Translations under genes and position numbers: made by a program | Shown: positions 48,673-60,306 of the stretch, piece after piece | Layout of the letters: each line of letters begins with the position of its first letter | How positions within the stretch are numbered: position 1 is the first letter of the stretch | NCBI RefSeq assembly: GCF_958979055.1 | Contig: NC_084886.1 | Location: 5,909,001-5,973,000, forward strand | DNA length: 64,000 nucleotides | DNA from: Alnus glutinosa | Taxonomy: Eukaryota; Streptophyta; Magnoliopsida; Fagales; Betulaceae | Direction: 5' to 3' | The notes under the pieces: model-generated | Told to the model about the DNA's origin: nothing | The model's database searches: none | The model's input: only the letters and a program-made list of their open reading frames with translations

Positions 48673-49134
48673 TTAGTATCCTGCTGGCGGCAGGGGACTG
48701 TGGCGGTGATTAGCCCCTGATCCTGAATAATCAGCAAATTCCAAATCACTCCTGCCATTGGTGAGCTCTTCTTCCACAGACTGCTCTGTGATTGCCTGTT
48801 ACCACGAGACAAACAGATTAAAGAGAGGAAAGAAAAGAAATAGCTAGAGAGAAGAAGCATGTGATACATCAATCATATATATATACCCCACGGATACTCC
48901 TAGAAGCTGCAATATCTTTAGCACTGTCATGCAATAGAATTCTTGCCCCTGTACGTAATTGCAAAACAAAATATTGGTTAAGCATGAACTCGAACAGAAA
49001 AAAGAAAAAGTAGCCATTTTGAGATAGATAACTGTTGGATGTTTACTTGATATTGGGACAGCATTCAAGGAGACAAGGTTAGAGAAAGCCAGTAGTATCA
49101 CAAGTAGATGAAGGGTATTGCCTGACATTCTCAT
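48673..49134 (-). CDS. Secreted small-peptide precursor, PSY/RaxX-like C-terminus
   Basis: Three exons on the - strand: 49134-49047, 48948-48887 and 48795-48673, all GT-AG and in phase, giving 90 residues. Residues 1-24 are a clear signal peptide (hydrophobic LHLLVILLAFSNLVSL). The middle is variable. The end reads DLEFADYSGSGANHRHSPLP followed by PAGY, with Asp72-Tyr73 and then G-x-G-A-N-x-x-H-x-P. That matches the form of the PSY family (D-Y-x-x-x-A-N-x-x-H-x-P) and the bacterial mimic RaxX, in which the Tyr after Asp is sulfated in the Golgi and the processed peptide signals to leucine-rich-repeat receptor kinases controlling growth. The sulfation and function here are inferred. A second Met (residue 3) is an equally possible start. 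The precursor is short, like other peptide hormones. It stands alone, with repeats on both sides. Confidence 0.75.
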
Positions 49135-49199
49135 TACATCCCAAGTTATGGATGATAATTATTAGTTTCTCACTAAGCTACTTCTCCTTTTAAAGTAAA

Positions 49200-51180
49200 A
49201 TAGATCAATATCATGTAGGTATGTGTTGGTGATCAAGCACAGTAGCACATTTTTTTATGGAGGATTATTTAAAAGAAGCAAACTTTCTGCTTTATAAAAG
49301 GAACCTCTCAGGAGCCTTTCTGGACTAATCAAAATTCACAATTAATTGTTGGTTTGGCACCATGAATTAATAAAGTGGACTTGACTAGCTTATTTGCAAT
49401 AACTTCTTGCTGACTTCCTGATCAAGGTCAGTGAGTAAGGTCTAAGAGTTTATTAATTATTAATTAGTGGAATGCCATCGTGAGACACGGTAATAATAAT
49501 AATAATTAATGAAAGAAAGATAACTACTTGGAAACTATAACCCACCGTTGTTAGGTTTTGAGTGCTAATAAATTAAGCGTCAAAACATGTGTAGCTGTAA
49601 GTTTTAGCTTTAGGGTTAAGTTGGTGCAAAAGTTAACCTAAGACATGAGTATTCATATTGTTCAACATTGACCTAGTCATATCAAAACGGCCATGTATTT
49701 TGATTCCGATACAGGATAAAGACAAGCTTGGTAGCATTGGAAATCTAACTCACAATACTACAATTAATTTAGTATTTCATGAAAAAATTTCAATTCCAAT
49801 ATTTACTGAGTTAAAACGAGCTGCAAATATAAGACTAAAAAACTGAACAAAATAACTTGTTTGTAGTCTCATTTACGGATCGTGTAAAAAATTGTTAGCC
49901 ATATTCAAAAATAAAAAATATATATATATTTTTCACCGAAATAAACCGGCCTAAGTTTCAATTTGGGCACCATCAAAGTAAAGTTACTCCAAATGAAAAG
50001 TATAAATTTTAAGCTGCTTCCCATTAACTATTAAGGATTGTTTCCTGGTTATGATGAATCATATTTTTCGTAAGATTTATACCTCATATCCCTTTGATTC
50101 CATAATTTCCATTTCATCATAGTTTGTGGTGGCAGCAGTTTATGAGAGTGGCATGCGTAAATATAGTGGTCAACATTATGGCCCAAAAGCCCACTGGAGT
50201 TTAAGGAATTGTCAAATCAGAATGTATTAATTCTTCCTCAACATGTCCCTGTGCGTTTGTCACAAAGTATAGTCTTGACAACACTCAAACATCTTATCAA
50301 TATTGTTAATGCAATTAGGGATTTAAGCACTTTATGACCAACTAATCCTTTCTTGTCGGCCAATTTTATTTTATTTTTTTTTTTTAAAAAAAAAAAAGAA
50401 GAAGAAGAAGAAGAAGTTGTGGAGCTCTTGATTTAGGCTACTGTTCAAAGTTTGCAAGTCATTTTAACTCCTTTTTCCTTCCTGTTAAAGAGAGATGGAG
50501 AAATAACGTTGTGCTTGCTATCATCAGCATCCAGCAGCATGCCAACCTTTTCATATATATATATGATATTTCTCATGACAAGTTAAAAGGTTCCTCCACT
50601 TGCTCTTTCTCCACGTACAAGAACCCTTTTTCAAAGCACTACGCGAAATTCTTCCTCTTCTGCATATCTTTTTAGGAGAATTAATTTTGTGATTATCTCA
50701 AAAACTTAGTAGCTTGACAATTTTCCAATTGTAGGTATAACTTAAAGATATAAAGTTGAGATAATAGGAGAACCAAAGACAAAACAAATTCTTTAAAAAA
50801 GACAAAACAAATTACCATGATTCAGCCACTAAGACCTGCACTCATAGTAAAAGTCCACTTAATATTATATATATATATATATAACAATAAAACCCATACT
50901 CATACCAGAATTTACACATTGAATCAACTATAAAATAATTATATATTTCAAATTTAAGTTGTAAATCAATATCATTTGTTGATAAAAATCCCAATTCTAA
51001 CTCATCCCAATCAATCCATGCATGATTGACTAATGTTTATCAAAAATTGTAGTTTTAATTTCTTTTCCACTTTGTGAATATAATTTGCCACTAAAGTAAA
51101 ATGGTAGCTCACCTAACCCCTTGGCAGCGAAGATCCGGTTTATTTTTTTAAGTAATCATTGTAATTATCATCATCTCATA
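49200..51180. other. Spacer, no gene recognised
   Basis: AT-rich with scattered (AAT)n (49491-49507), (GAA)n (50398-50415) and (AT)n (50864-50884) tracts. No coding frame of note. Confidence 0.4.

Positions 51181-51181
<1 letters not shown>

Positions 51182-51230
<49 letters not shown>
51182..51230. repeat. (TTA)n microsatellite
   Basis: About 16 TTA units. Confidence 0.9.
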
Positions 51231-51231
<1 letters not shown>

Positions 51232-51419
51232 AAAGTGTTTTGTGTCATTATCTTGCAGATTTTTTTAAAAATTTACTATTTAATATGTGGACAAGAAATG
51301 TGAAAAAGAATTAAACAAATCATTTATAATATTAAAATCTACCATTTATAATAATAAAATCTACCATTTAATATCTGGGTTTCTCAAACCCATTTGACTC
51401 AGTTATCCACCTTCAACAT

Positions 51420-52030
51420 GCATCCACCTTTGGCATGCTCTCGTCTCGCAGTCCTTGGCCAGCTCCCCTCGATCAACCCCTTTCACTCCTCTTCTCCTGT
51501 GCGTTGGCCTCACACACCTAGCTCCCTACTGTTTCTCCCAACCCACTAGAGCTGCATACCGATGGATTTGTTGTTATTTTATGGCATGTAAAGTCTCCAG
51601 TACTGTTACAAGTGCCCCTCATTTTGATGTGGAGCTTTGGGCTTCATCTGTCAGGCACCCCTCCTGTGGGACATTAATTATAAGAAGCGCCTCGTCAACA
51701 ACTTTAGATCTATATTTTATTGTGTTTTTTTTTTCTGTTGCGGCCTCCAAGTCCCCTTGTTTCCATTGCGGAAGTCATCCGAAGCAAGCTCGATCTCTCA
51801 TGACCTGCATCAAAGACCCTCCCTTTCTCGGCTTTCAATCCAAGAAACAATATTGGATCGGGCCGTACATTTTACGGCCCCTTTTCTAGTTAATAATTTG
51901 TTTGTACTTTTCTCAAGCATATATGCACTGTATTTTTTGTTTAGGACTTTGTCATTAGGCACCCACCGTACCCCCCACTTGTAATTTGTTTCCTCTTTTA
52001 ATGGAGTTCATTCTTTAGATGTTAGAATTC
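51420..52030 (+). mobile_element. Retroposon-like fragment
   Basis: A GC-richer block in AT-rich DNA with a CT-rich beginning and an end reading CTTGTAATTTGTTTCCTC then TTTTAATGGAGTTCATTC, the style of plant LINE 3' ends. Open frames at 51455-51984 overlap in two frames and show no domain. No target duplication was fixed. Confidence 0.35.
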
Positions 52031-53924
52031 TTCCCATATATTGTATGTAGTGCTAACAAATGCCCAGGCACAGTCGTCCATATATGGAAGGCCCAGTATA
52101 ACTAGACCTGCATGCAACGTACACCAAATCCACTTAGATAGATGGTGGGTCGTTGATGGTGGTGTACGTTTGGATCGCATTTCAGGTCTTAAATGACATA
52201 TATGGAGTACTTATAATCACCTTATAATAGATATATTTACTTCAGACTTTAGTCGTATAATGTGGACAAAAAAATTGACTAAAGTTGCGGTAAAAACCAA
52301 ATTAATAGAGAGGATTTGATCAGTGTTTTTAAGTGATCGAAATGATCTTGCTGTTTAATTCAACACTACCATATTAGCGGCTCGATCATAGATCACATGG
52401 CTAGTTATACCCACTAAAAATGTTTTGCACTTGAGAATTAATTCTAGAACTCTTGAATGTTGACTAGTTCAAAAATGATTATATTTTTTTGGAATTGAGA
52501 CAGAAAACTGATTTTATTACTGTAATAAAAGCTACAGTATCCTTGTAAAGATGGATTGCTCATATTGAGATTAGAGTAGATGAATTATACCAGAGTTTTT
52601 AGGTGTTAATTAAGTCTCGTATTAGTTCCTTATTATGTGAGATTGAAATTTATAAATAATTTTATGGAGTTTCAATTACAATCTGAGTAGTCGTTTTGTG
52701 TTTGGTTGTAGTTTGTTTTAAAAAAATAAAATAAAATAAAATCTTGTCCACTTTTCAATAAAATGGAAAGTATCATAATAGCTAGCCTTTTTTTTTTTTT
52801 TTGAGTGATGTAAAGTACTATATATAATTTTTACTACAAATTCTTCGGTCTGCATAATATTTAATTACTATGTACTTAATAATTAAATTTATTTGTCAAA
52901 TTTTATTGCTTAATTTTTCACCACATATGGCACCACATGACATTCATATGAACGGTCACTTAAGTTTATAAAAAATTATAATAAAATTTGTAATACTTTA
53001 AGCATTTTTCTTGATATTCTAATGTCTCCTTTAAACTCCATTTCATCCTTAATAAAGCTAAAACTTAGGATGCAATTAAAGTGTTCTCTCCCCCTTTTAT
53101 ATTAGCTTTTATGAACTTTTTTTTTTTTTTTTTGCCAATATAAATATATATTGGGGGGTGGGGGGTCTATAATGGGTTTTTGAAACTTGCAAGGAGTGAA
53201 AACTAAAAACAAATGGGAGGTTGGTGCTAAATGCTAATAACCCAAAAGGGAAGGGTTTCTTTTGAAAGCCACCAACATTTAGAAAGATGAAAGGGGGGGT
53301 TTTATTGGATAAGAGAAAAACGTATGGTCCAGTCTTATCACTTCCCTGAACTGGACACGTGGCAGTCACCAAGAAAGATATAATATGCCTTCTATAATTC
53401 AGCAAATGACAGCCACTAGAAGAAGATTCTTTCTCAAAATGCTGACTGAATTGGGGAGGTACATCTTCAACTGCAGAAACGTGCCCAGATTCTATTGGTA
53501 AGAATGGACGGCAGGGATGTTGTCAGATGACCTTTTCACTTCGCTTTTTGCAGGTGGGCCTACATTGAATATGGCGCTGATGTGTCAGGGGGCAGGTGTT
53601 AACTCTTTGCAGGCTATACAAGGCACCCCGGTGGCTACCTGCCACGTGTTTGTATTTCATGTGGGCTCTGCCAGCTTTTTTAACCTTTTGTTTCCTTTTA
53701 AAACATCAAATTCAATTTACCTACTCAAAATAGATCGGCGTGCAACCACGTGGGAAAATGTACGAGGTATTATAATTTTTTTTTAAATTGATATAGTAGT
53801 TTAAATAATTAAGTAATTATTTTACTAATTATAAACTACAATATACATATATTTATAAGGAAATTTATGATAAAATTACAATATTTTTAGTAGGATTAGT
53901 AATTTTTTATACAACTTGCTAACT
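52031..53924. other. Spacer with three G-box-like sites; no gene recognised
   Basis: Mostly AT-rich. The better-mixed part at about 53330-53760 carries ACACGTGG (53355-53362), GCCACGTG (53641-53648) and CCACGTGG (53746-53753), cores bound by bZIP/bHLH factors, but no gene start is seen close by. Frames at 53109-53405 and 53517-53786 have no domain. Confidence 0.35.
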
Positions 53925-54295
53925 CGACATAAAATTAACGAATTATAATTTTATATAATTAGACTCAAGTCAATTCAGGTCGACTCGAATAAACCTGTTT
54001 AAATTCATATACATATGGAAACAAGTCATACAAGTCGTGTTTGGGTTAACCTAACACAATTTATTTATATTTAGGGTTATAGAGGTCGGATCAACCCAAT
54101 ACAAACTATTTATTAAACGAATTATGTGGTCGTGTCATATGATCCGCTTATTTAAATGGATCGTGTTAGAATTGAGAAGTTTGACTCATTTAATTATGTA
54201 GGCATTGTTTGAATTAACCCATATCAAATTAACTCATGATTCAACTCGACACAAACTCAACACGCCAATGAAAACCTCAATTCTTAGAAGCACTC
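53925..54295. mobile_element. Decayed hAT-like dispersed repeat
   Basis: Contains TTGCTAACTCGACATAAAAT, CAGGTCGACTCGAATAAACC and CAACTCGACACAAACTCAAC, phrases shared in style with the repeats at 11.7, 27.9 and 62.7 kb. Ends are not clear. Confidence 0.35.
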
Positions 54296-54368
54296 ATTTC
54301 AAATAAAAGACTACGCTAATTTTCCAATTAACCATCGTAAAGAGAGCTTTAAGAGCTCGTAAAGCTTT

Positions 54369-54846
54369 AACGTCTGTTTGTATTTCCTTTTTTAAAACAT
54401 TTTTGAGTTTTTAAAATCTAAAAATTAAATCCCATATAAGATTTTCAGATTATGTTTCAAAATCAGCTTTTTGGAATCATTTATAAAAAAAAAAAAAAAA
54501 AAAAAAAGCCCTAAAATCGAATGATAAATGATTGTTTTTATTCTCTTGTGTATCTCATGTCCATCTAACTACATGAGATGTGCAAATTCACCGTTAAATC
54601 TATAAGACCACATGTAGACTTCAAACACATCTCAAATCAAAAACATATTTAAGATGTTTTCGAAACTTAGAAACAAATTTTGTTTAAAAATGCAGAGAAA
54701 TCTTTGTGTATCCAATTTTTTTTTTCTAGCATTACCAAATACTTTGTCAAGTTTTGAAAACAGTTCAAAACCTATTTTCAATTTTTTTCTTTCTCAAAAA
54801 TAGCTTTTTAAAAAACACCAAAAATTGAAAATACATCCAAACGAAT
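54369..54846. mobile_element. MITE with 'cgtttggatgtatttt' type ends
   Basis: The left end reads CGTCTGTTTGTATTTCC and the reverse complement of the right end reads CGTTTGGATGTATTTTC; inner parts also mirror each other (TTTTTGAGTTTTTAAAAT / AAAAATAGCTTTTTAAAA). About 478 bp, non-coding, with a poly-A run near 54486-54507. Family inferred as hAT-like. Confidence 0.55.
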
Positions 54847-55609
54847 ATATTATATTATTCACGTTTTTTGGATTTTTTTTTTTCAAGGAATCAAAGAATA
54901 TAAACTGAACCAACAAGACATTTTTATAACAATTTTAGCAATAAACCCAAATTATTTGTGAATGAGAATTTTTTGTGTTCCTTACTTAATAATTAAGTTA
55001 ATTATACTCATTATGCTAATTTATTATTTGTTCGAATATTATATATATAACTTATATAAGATTGAAAGGGATATAGTTGGCAATGGAAGTACTGGCAATG
55101 GCATGGGGTAAACTTCATTTCAGTTGTAGTGCTGTTTTGTTAAGGACTTGGCTTAATTGAGTTTTGGAGTAGTTGATGTAAAAATCTTGGACTTTGTCAA
55201 ATCAGAATAAAAAATAAAATAAAATGTTCAAGCATCTGAAGATCAAAAAAGACATTTGGGTCAACTTAAGATTAAGTTTGTTCAAGCTAGTAATAAATAA
55301 AATCAATAAATATAGGTGTAGGAAACAATTCAAACTTCAAACCAAACTCAATAAATGAGATCAAAATTCTAGCATATCGATCATGATGTTAAACAAGTGA
55401 ATACTTTTCAACTCATTGGCACCCGTCCTTTTGGAAGTGCAAGCTAGGTTTGCCTCTTGTGTCGTATGTGCATATGATATTGGGATAGAATTATAGTTTT
55501 TTATTGGAGGGACCAAAACATTAATGAGGCCAGCAAGTTTAATTTTGATAGAGCCAGTCCCTAGGTTTTAGGCCAATATACATGGGGGAGGGGAACCATG
55601 ACTCTCATT

Positions 55610-56300
55610 CCTCCCTCTACTTGTATAGCTAATCTTAGCGTTAGGAAAACGTTAGCATTAGCGTTAGCGGCTAAGAATTTATGGCTTCGAAGAAACACCG
55701 TAATTTTTGGAGAAATTATTAGTCATCCTAATCTTATTGTTAGGAAAAAGTTATAAACCATTGAATTTAAATCTGTCTATGCTAGGCCACAGGCTGAAAG
55801 TGAAGGTTCTTCGTCTATACAAAAGTGGAAAAGCGTCTGTTGTGGGTTATGTGAAGGTTAACTGAAATGCAATGATAGATAAGGCCAAAAGTAAAACGGG
55901 CATTAAGGTGATTGTGAGAGACCATAAGGGAGAGGTTTGAGCGACTTTGTTAGCCCCTCGACAACATATCTTTGACCCTGTCATGGTTGAAGTTACGGTG
56001 GCTATGACGGAAAATTTTTTGCTAGGGAGCTGGGACATCAACAAGTAGAGCTAGAAGGTGATGCAATCCAAATTGTGCATGCTCTGAATAAATAATAAAA
56101 TAATTACAAAGGGTGAATCATGTTAGGAGGGAGGCAAATTGAGTAACTCATAGGCCAGTCAAGGAAGTGTTTTTTCCTTATGGACGAACAAGTTCATATG
56201 GTGGAAGACCCTCTTTGTATTCTTGACATTGCAACTACTGAACGCAGTAATCTTTAAATTTTATATCTATGAAAGGTTTGTGTCATTAATTTTTTTTTAA
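55610..56300 (+). mobile_element. LINE 3' fragment with RNase H-like remnant
   Basis: Read on the + strand in broken frames the segment gives AAKNLWLRRNTVIFGEIISH, then KVIVRDHKGEV and ARELGHQQVELEGDAIQIVH, which is the RNase H-type domain found at the 3' end of plant L1-like LINE ORF2. Several stops interrupt it. The end runs into poly-T/poly-A near 56289-56310. The RNLWLRRNxx phrase also occurs in the LINE at the window edge (near 63880), so both are the same lineage. Confidence 0.7.
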
Positions 56301-56436
56301 AAAAAAAATAGAAAAAAAAAAGATACAAGATAAAAGGAGTACGTGTCATATTAATTTTTGTTTTGCATGCAAAGTCTACACAAACCAAAACTAATAGTAA
56401 ATATTTAAATCTACTTGGGATGACTAAAATATAAAA

Positions 56437-56489
56437 AAGAGTAATGATATTCTTCACACTTATTTTACACTGATAAACGTTGCGTGTTT

Positions 56490-56563
<74 letters not shown>

Positions 56564-56655
56564 AATTAGTTGATATAAAAAGTCATTTAAAACACGTTAT
56601 ATTAATCCATATAAAACGAATATAATATATAAGTGTGAATAGTAATATTACTTTA
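56437..56655. mobile_element. MITE with internal (AT)n
   Basis: The left end AGTAATGATATTCTTCACAC pairs with the right end (reverse complement AGTAATATTACTATTCACAC), and CGTGTTTTAAAT appears in both arms. The centre is an (AT)n tract at about 56493-56560. Non-coding. Confidence 0.6.
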
Positions 56656-57142
56656 AAAAAAAATCATTTAATATAAAAGTATTCGTGAGATGTAGTATTA
56701 GTTTGTATAAAAATACTTATGAAGAGATAGAAAAAGTAAAAATGGGAAGGGGTGAGTCATAGAAAAAGAAAAAACAAAGAGAGGTGGTGACATGGAAGAA
56801 AAGCAGGAGACAGCAGAGCACTATCTTTTGGAGAAATGTGGGGAATCCTACAGCACGGAAAGATCTCGATTCTCAAAGGCCACATGAACTTGTGGCTCAC
56901 AAAATTTCCCCTTTAATGATGTGGCATTCTCATTCTCACCTCGTTAAACACCCCCAGCTCTTTCCAATTCCCCAACATTTTCTCTTTCTCGACCAAATTC
57001 TCAGCCCACACTCTCTCACCAAAACGACGACCCACAGCACAGACAACACCACTGTTGTTATCTAGAGACCAAAGAAAAAAAAGAAAGACACGGGAGTTGG
57101 AACACGTACAGAGTCAGATTCAAAGCCTGAGAGAGACAGAGA

Positions 57143-58289
57143 ATGTCGGCTTTAAAAGACCCGGCGATTAAGCTGTTCGGGAAGACGATTCCTTTGCCAC
57201 TGAAGCAGAGAACTTGTGCTATGGAGTTATGTGGAGCTGAAGATCGCTTTGACCCAAATCTTTTTTCTTCAACCACTTCTTCCCGCGAAGACAACTCTGG
57301 CAGAGAAGGTGCTGGGCAAGAAGGGGATCAGGTATGCATGTGACTTGCCTTGTTTTGAATTTTTCTTAATATCACATGTATGCTTTCTGTTATTTCCAAT
57401 TTTTAGACCAGCCCACTTTTCAGAAGCTCGAAACTATTACTGGGTCGGTCTTATTTTACAAGATTTTGTGATTTGAGGTGTCAATTTATGCTCTTGTTAC
57501 AATTCTAAGAGGGACCCATTTTTCTGAAATTCAGGAATTTCGAATGGTTGATTGATTGGATTACCTCTTAACGTAGATATTTTTATTTTTATTTTTATTT
57601 TTGTAGGGAACTAAAGAATCATTTTCTGGTTTTTCTTTGATTTAGCTGGAGTTTTCCAAGTGTGATTTCATCTATTCACTTTACATGATTTTCCTTGGTT
57701 TTTTTTTCTTCATTTTTTGTTTAATCTCTGGGATCATATTTTGGAGTCGTTGGTATGAAACTGAGTTTACAATTTAATAATTCGCCGCTGCAGTTTGATT
57801 ATAGCCAATTATATTTTACTTTTGGACACTTTCTGACTGGTACCTCTTTGATAAACTCTGTTTCAGAGTAAGAGTTCTTTCTGTGTTTTCTATATTCTTA
57901 TGAATTATGACAATCCAAAAGGGCCCCTTTTGTCTTATTTGCTAGCAATTCATAATCTGTTTTGTTTAATTGTGGGTTGTGAATCAACGTTTCTCCATCT
58001 CTGACATATTCTTTGCTGCTTTGTATGAAATCTTTCGTTGTTGTCTTAGAAGTGATCCGCACAGTTTTGTGGATTGACTGAGAAGAAGAACTCCTTACAA
58101 TATATCACAAAAAGAGAGATGATATTCTAGAACTTTCGTTATTGGAAATTTGTCAGATTCAACTGCTTTATGATAAATTCTAAGATGAGCTTTTGGGTTT
58201 TTCTGCAGTGATTAGGAAAATTTTATCTACTTTATGATTGCTAGCTTTTTCTTTCTTTCTTTTTTTTCTTTTTTTTTTTTCTTATTAAA

Positions 58290-58378
<89 letters not shown>

Positions 58379-58574
58379 TATCTTTAGTTACGGTTCTGTT
58401 TTTCTGTCTGCTTGTGTGTTGAATTGATCCTCCTGTCCAAGACATGATTGAATTAATCTAACAATTACTAGCAAAAGATCTTTGCAGCTTTACTCTTTTT
58501 TTCTTTTCTACTGTTTTCTTATTCCCCTCCTTTCTACTTCAGGTTCATCCTAATGATTGTATGTGAACTCCTTT

Positions 58575-58616
<42 letters not shown>

Positions 58617-60306
58617 AGAAAAAGAGAGTGTATGAACAGGGTTTCTAAGCGTAAGAAAAAGCTGAAGATTGGTAACTACTTTTTCTTCTTGTTTTATGCT
58701 GTTATGAGTTACAAGAAAGCCAACAGTGCAATATGGCCAGTCAAATGGCTTCCGATCTTCTCATAATAGTTACATTTAATTAAATAATATCAACCAAAAA
58801 CATATCAATAAAACACTTCTAGCATGTATTCACACATCAATCTATTCACTAATTCCTATGAAAAGTTATGCTTGAAGCCGAATCTTTGATTGTCCGGTGG
58901 TTCTTATCTTATTGTTCTTGCTGTATTTAAAACCTTATATTTTAGTTTTCTCCTACTTGGACTTTGTTAGCTATGCTATAGCTACTATTTTTTCTCATTG
59001 GAACTTCTATTTGAAATATTAGGTACACATGGGAAGAGAACCCACTGAAGATAAACAGGAAGATTGTAACTCATATCAGACTGTAGAAGACTCTAAAGAT
59101 CATACAACATCATCAGGAATTAGCGAGAACCCCAAAACTCCCTTGATTGACAGAGAAGCTTCGTCACTAAAAGCCTCCAAGAATGGGGAAGAGAGCGAGA
59201 CAACTATCTCACAAGAAAAGACTCTGAAGAAGCCTGACAAAATACTTCCATGTCCCCGGTGTAATAGCATGGATACCAAGTTCTGTTACTACAACAATTA
59301 CAATGTCAACCAGCCCCGTCATTTCTGTAAGAACTGTCAAAGGTACTGGACTGCTGGTGGAACTATGAGGAATGTACCCGTGGGTGCTGGTCGCCGTAAG
59401 AACAAGAACAACTCTAGTTCACACTATCGTCACATTATAGTTTCAGAAGCTCTTCATACGGCTCAAGCTAATGGAGTACACAACTCTGCTTTGGGAAAAA
59501 ATGGAACCGTCCTCACCTTTGGCTCGGATTCTCCTCTTTGTGAATCCATGGCTTCTGTATTGAACCTTGCAGAGAAAACACCAAACCATATTCAAAATGG
59601 GTTTCATAGACCTGAGCAAAGAACTCCTGTTTCTGGGGGTGGAGATAACGGGGATGATCACTCAAGTGGATCCTCTATCACAGCTTTAAATTCAACTGAG
59701 AAGGAAGGTTTGCAAGAGTCAGCGGTTAAAAATTATCAAGGGTTTCCTCCTCAAGTACCGTGCTTTCCAGGGACCCCTTGGCCTTTACAGTGGAACTCAG
59801 CTCAATGGGGCTCTGTAATGCCTCCACCTGCTTTGTGCCCATCAGGATTTCCACTATCGTTCTACCCTGCTCCAGCATATTGGGGTTGTACTGTACCAGG
59901 CTCTTGGAATATGCAATCTCTTTCCCCACCATCCTCTTTTGTTAGCCACTGTGGCCAAAGCCCTGCTCCTAATTCCCCAATCTTGGGCAAACATTCAAGG
60001 GATGGGGACATCCTTAATCCAGTCAACTCACAGCAAGAAGAGTCTGTTAAAGAGCAACGTTCAGAAACATGTGTCTGGATTCCTAAAACTTTGAGGATTG
60101 ATGATTCCAGTGAAGCCGTAAAGAGCTCTATATGGGCAAAACTTGGGATCAAGAATGATAAGACTAATTCTGCCAATGGTGGAAGCCTCTTCAAGGCCTT
60201 CCAATCAAAGGGTGATGGCAAAGGTCATGTGGTCGAGACATCTCCAGTGCTGCAAGCCAACCCTGCAGCCTTATCCCGGTCACTAAATTTCCATGAGAGC
60301 ACATAA
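57143..60306 (+). CDS. Cycling Dof factor (CDF) transcription factor
   Basis: Two exons, 57143-57331 and 59023-60306, joined in phase 0, give 490 residues. The N-terminus has the CDF motif [11 protein letters not shown]. The Dof domain begins [20 protein letters not shown] and continues with [20 protein letters not shown], a C2C2 zinc finger with all four cysteines. C-terminal CDF motifs are present: [20 protein letters not shown] plus IWAKLGI, then LFKAFQSK and a closing [14 protein letters not shown]; in Arabidopsis CDFs these regions bind FKF1 and GIGANTEA. CDFs bind AAAG sites and repress CONSTANS and FT in the morning, setting photoperiodic flowering, and affect stress tolerance. One intron after a short first exon is the usual structure. 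The intron (1.69 kb) carries a long (AT)n and a poly-T tract. The Arabidopsis gene in the matching order would be At1g26790 (CDF6), but the motifs resemble CDF1-5 as well, so no symbol is given. Confidence 0.93.
58299..58376. repeat. (AT)n microsatellite in the CDF intron
   Basis: About 38 AT units after a T- and A-rich tract; a poly-T run of about 37 bases follows at 58579-58615 in the same intron. Confidence 0.9.

Noticed and set aside
51455-51984. 115-144 residue open frames
   Set aside because: They overlap in two frames within a retroposon-like fragment and show no domain.
53109-53786. Open frames near 53.1-53.8 kb
   Set aside because: Short, single and without signal peptide, domain or convincing splice sites.
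58227-58445. Open frames rich in Ile-Tyr repeats
   Set aside because: Translation of an (AT)n microsatellite inside the CDF intron.
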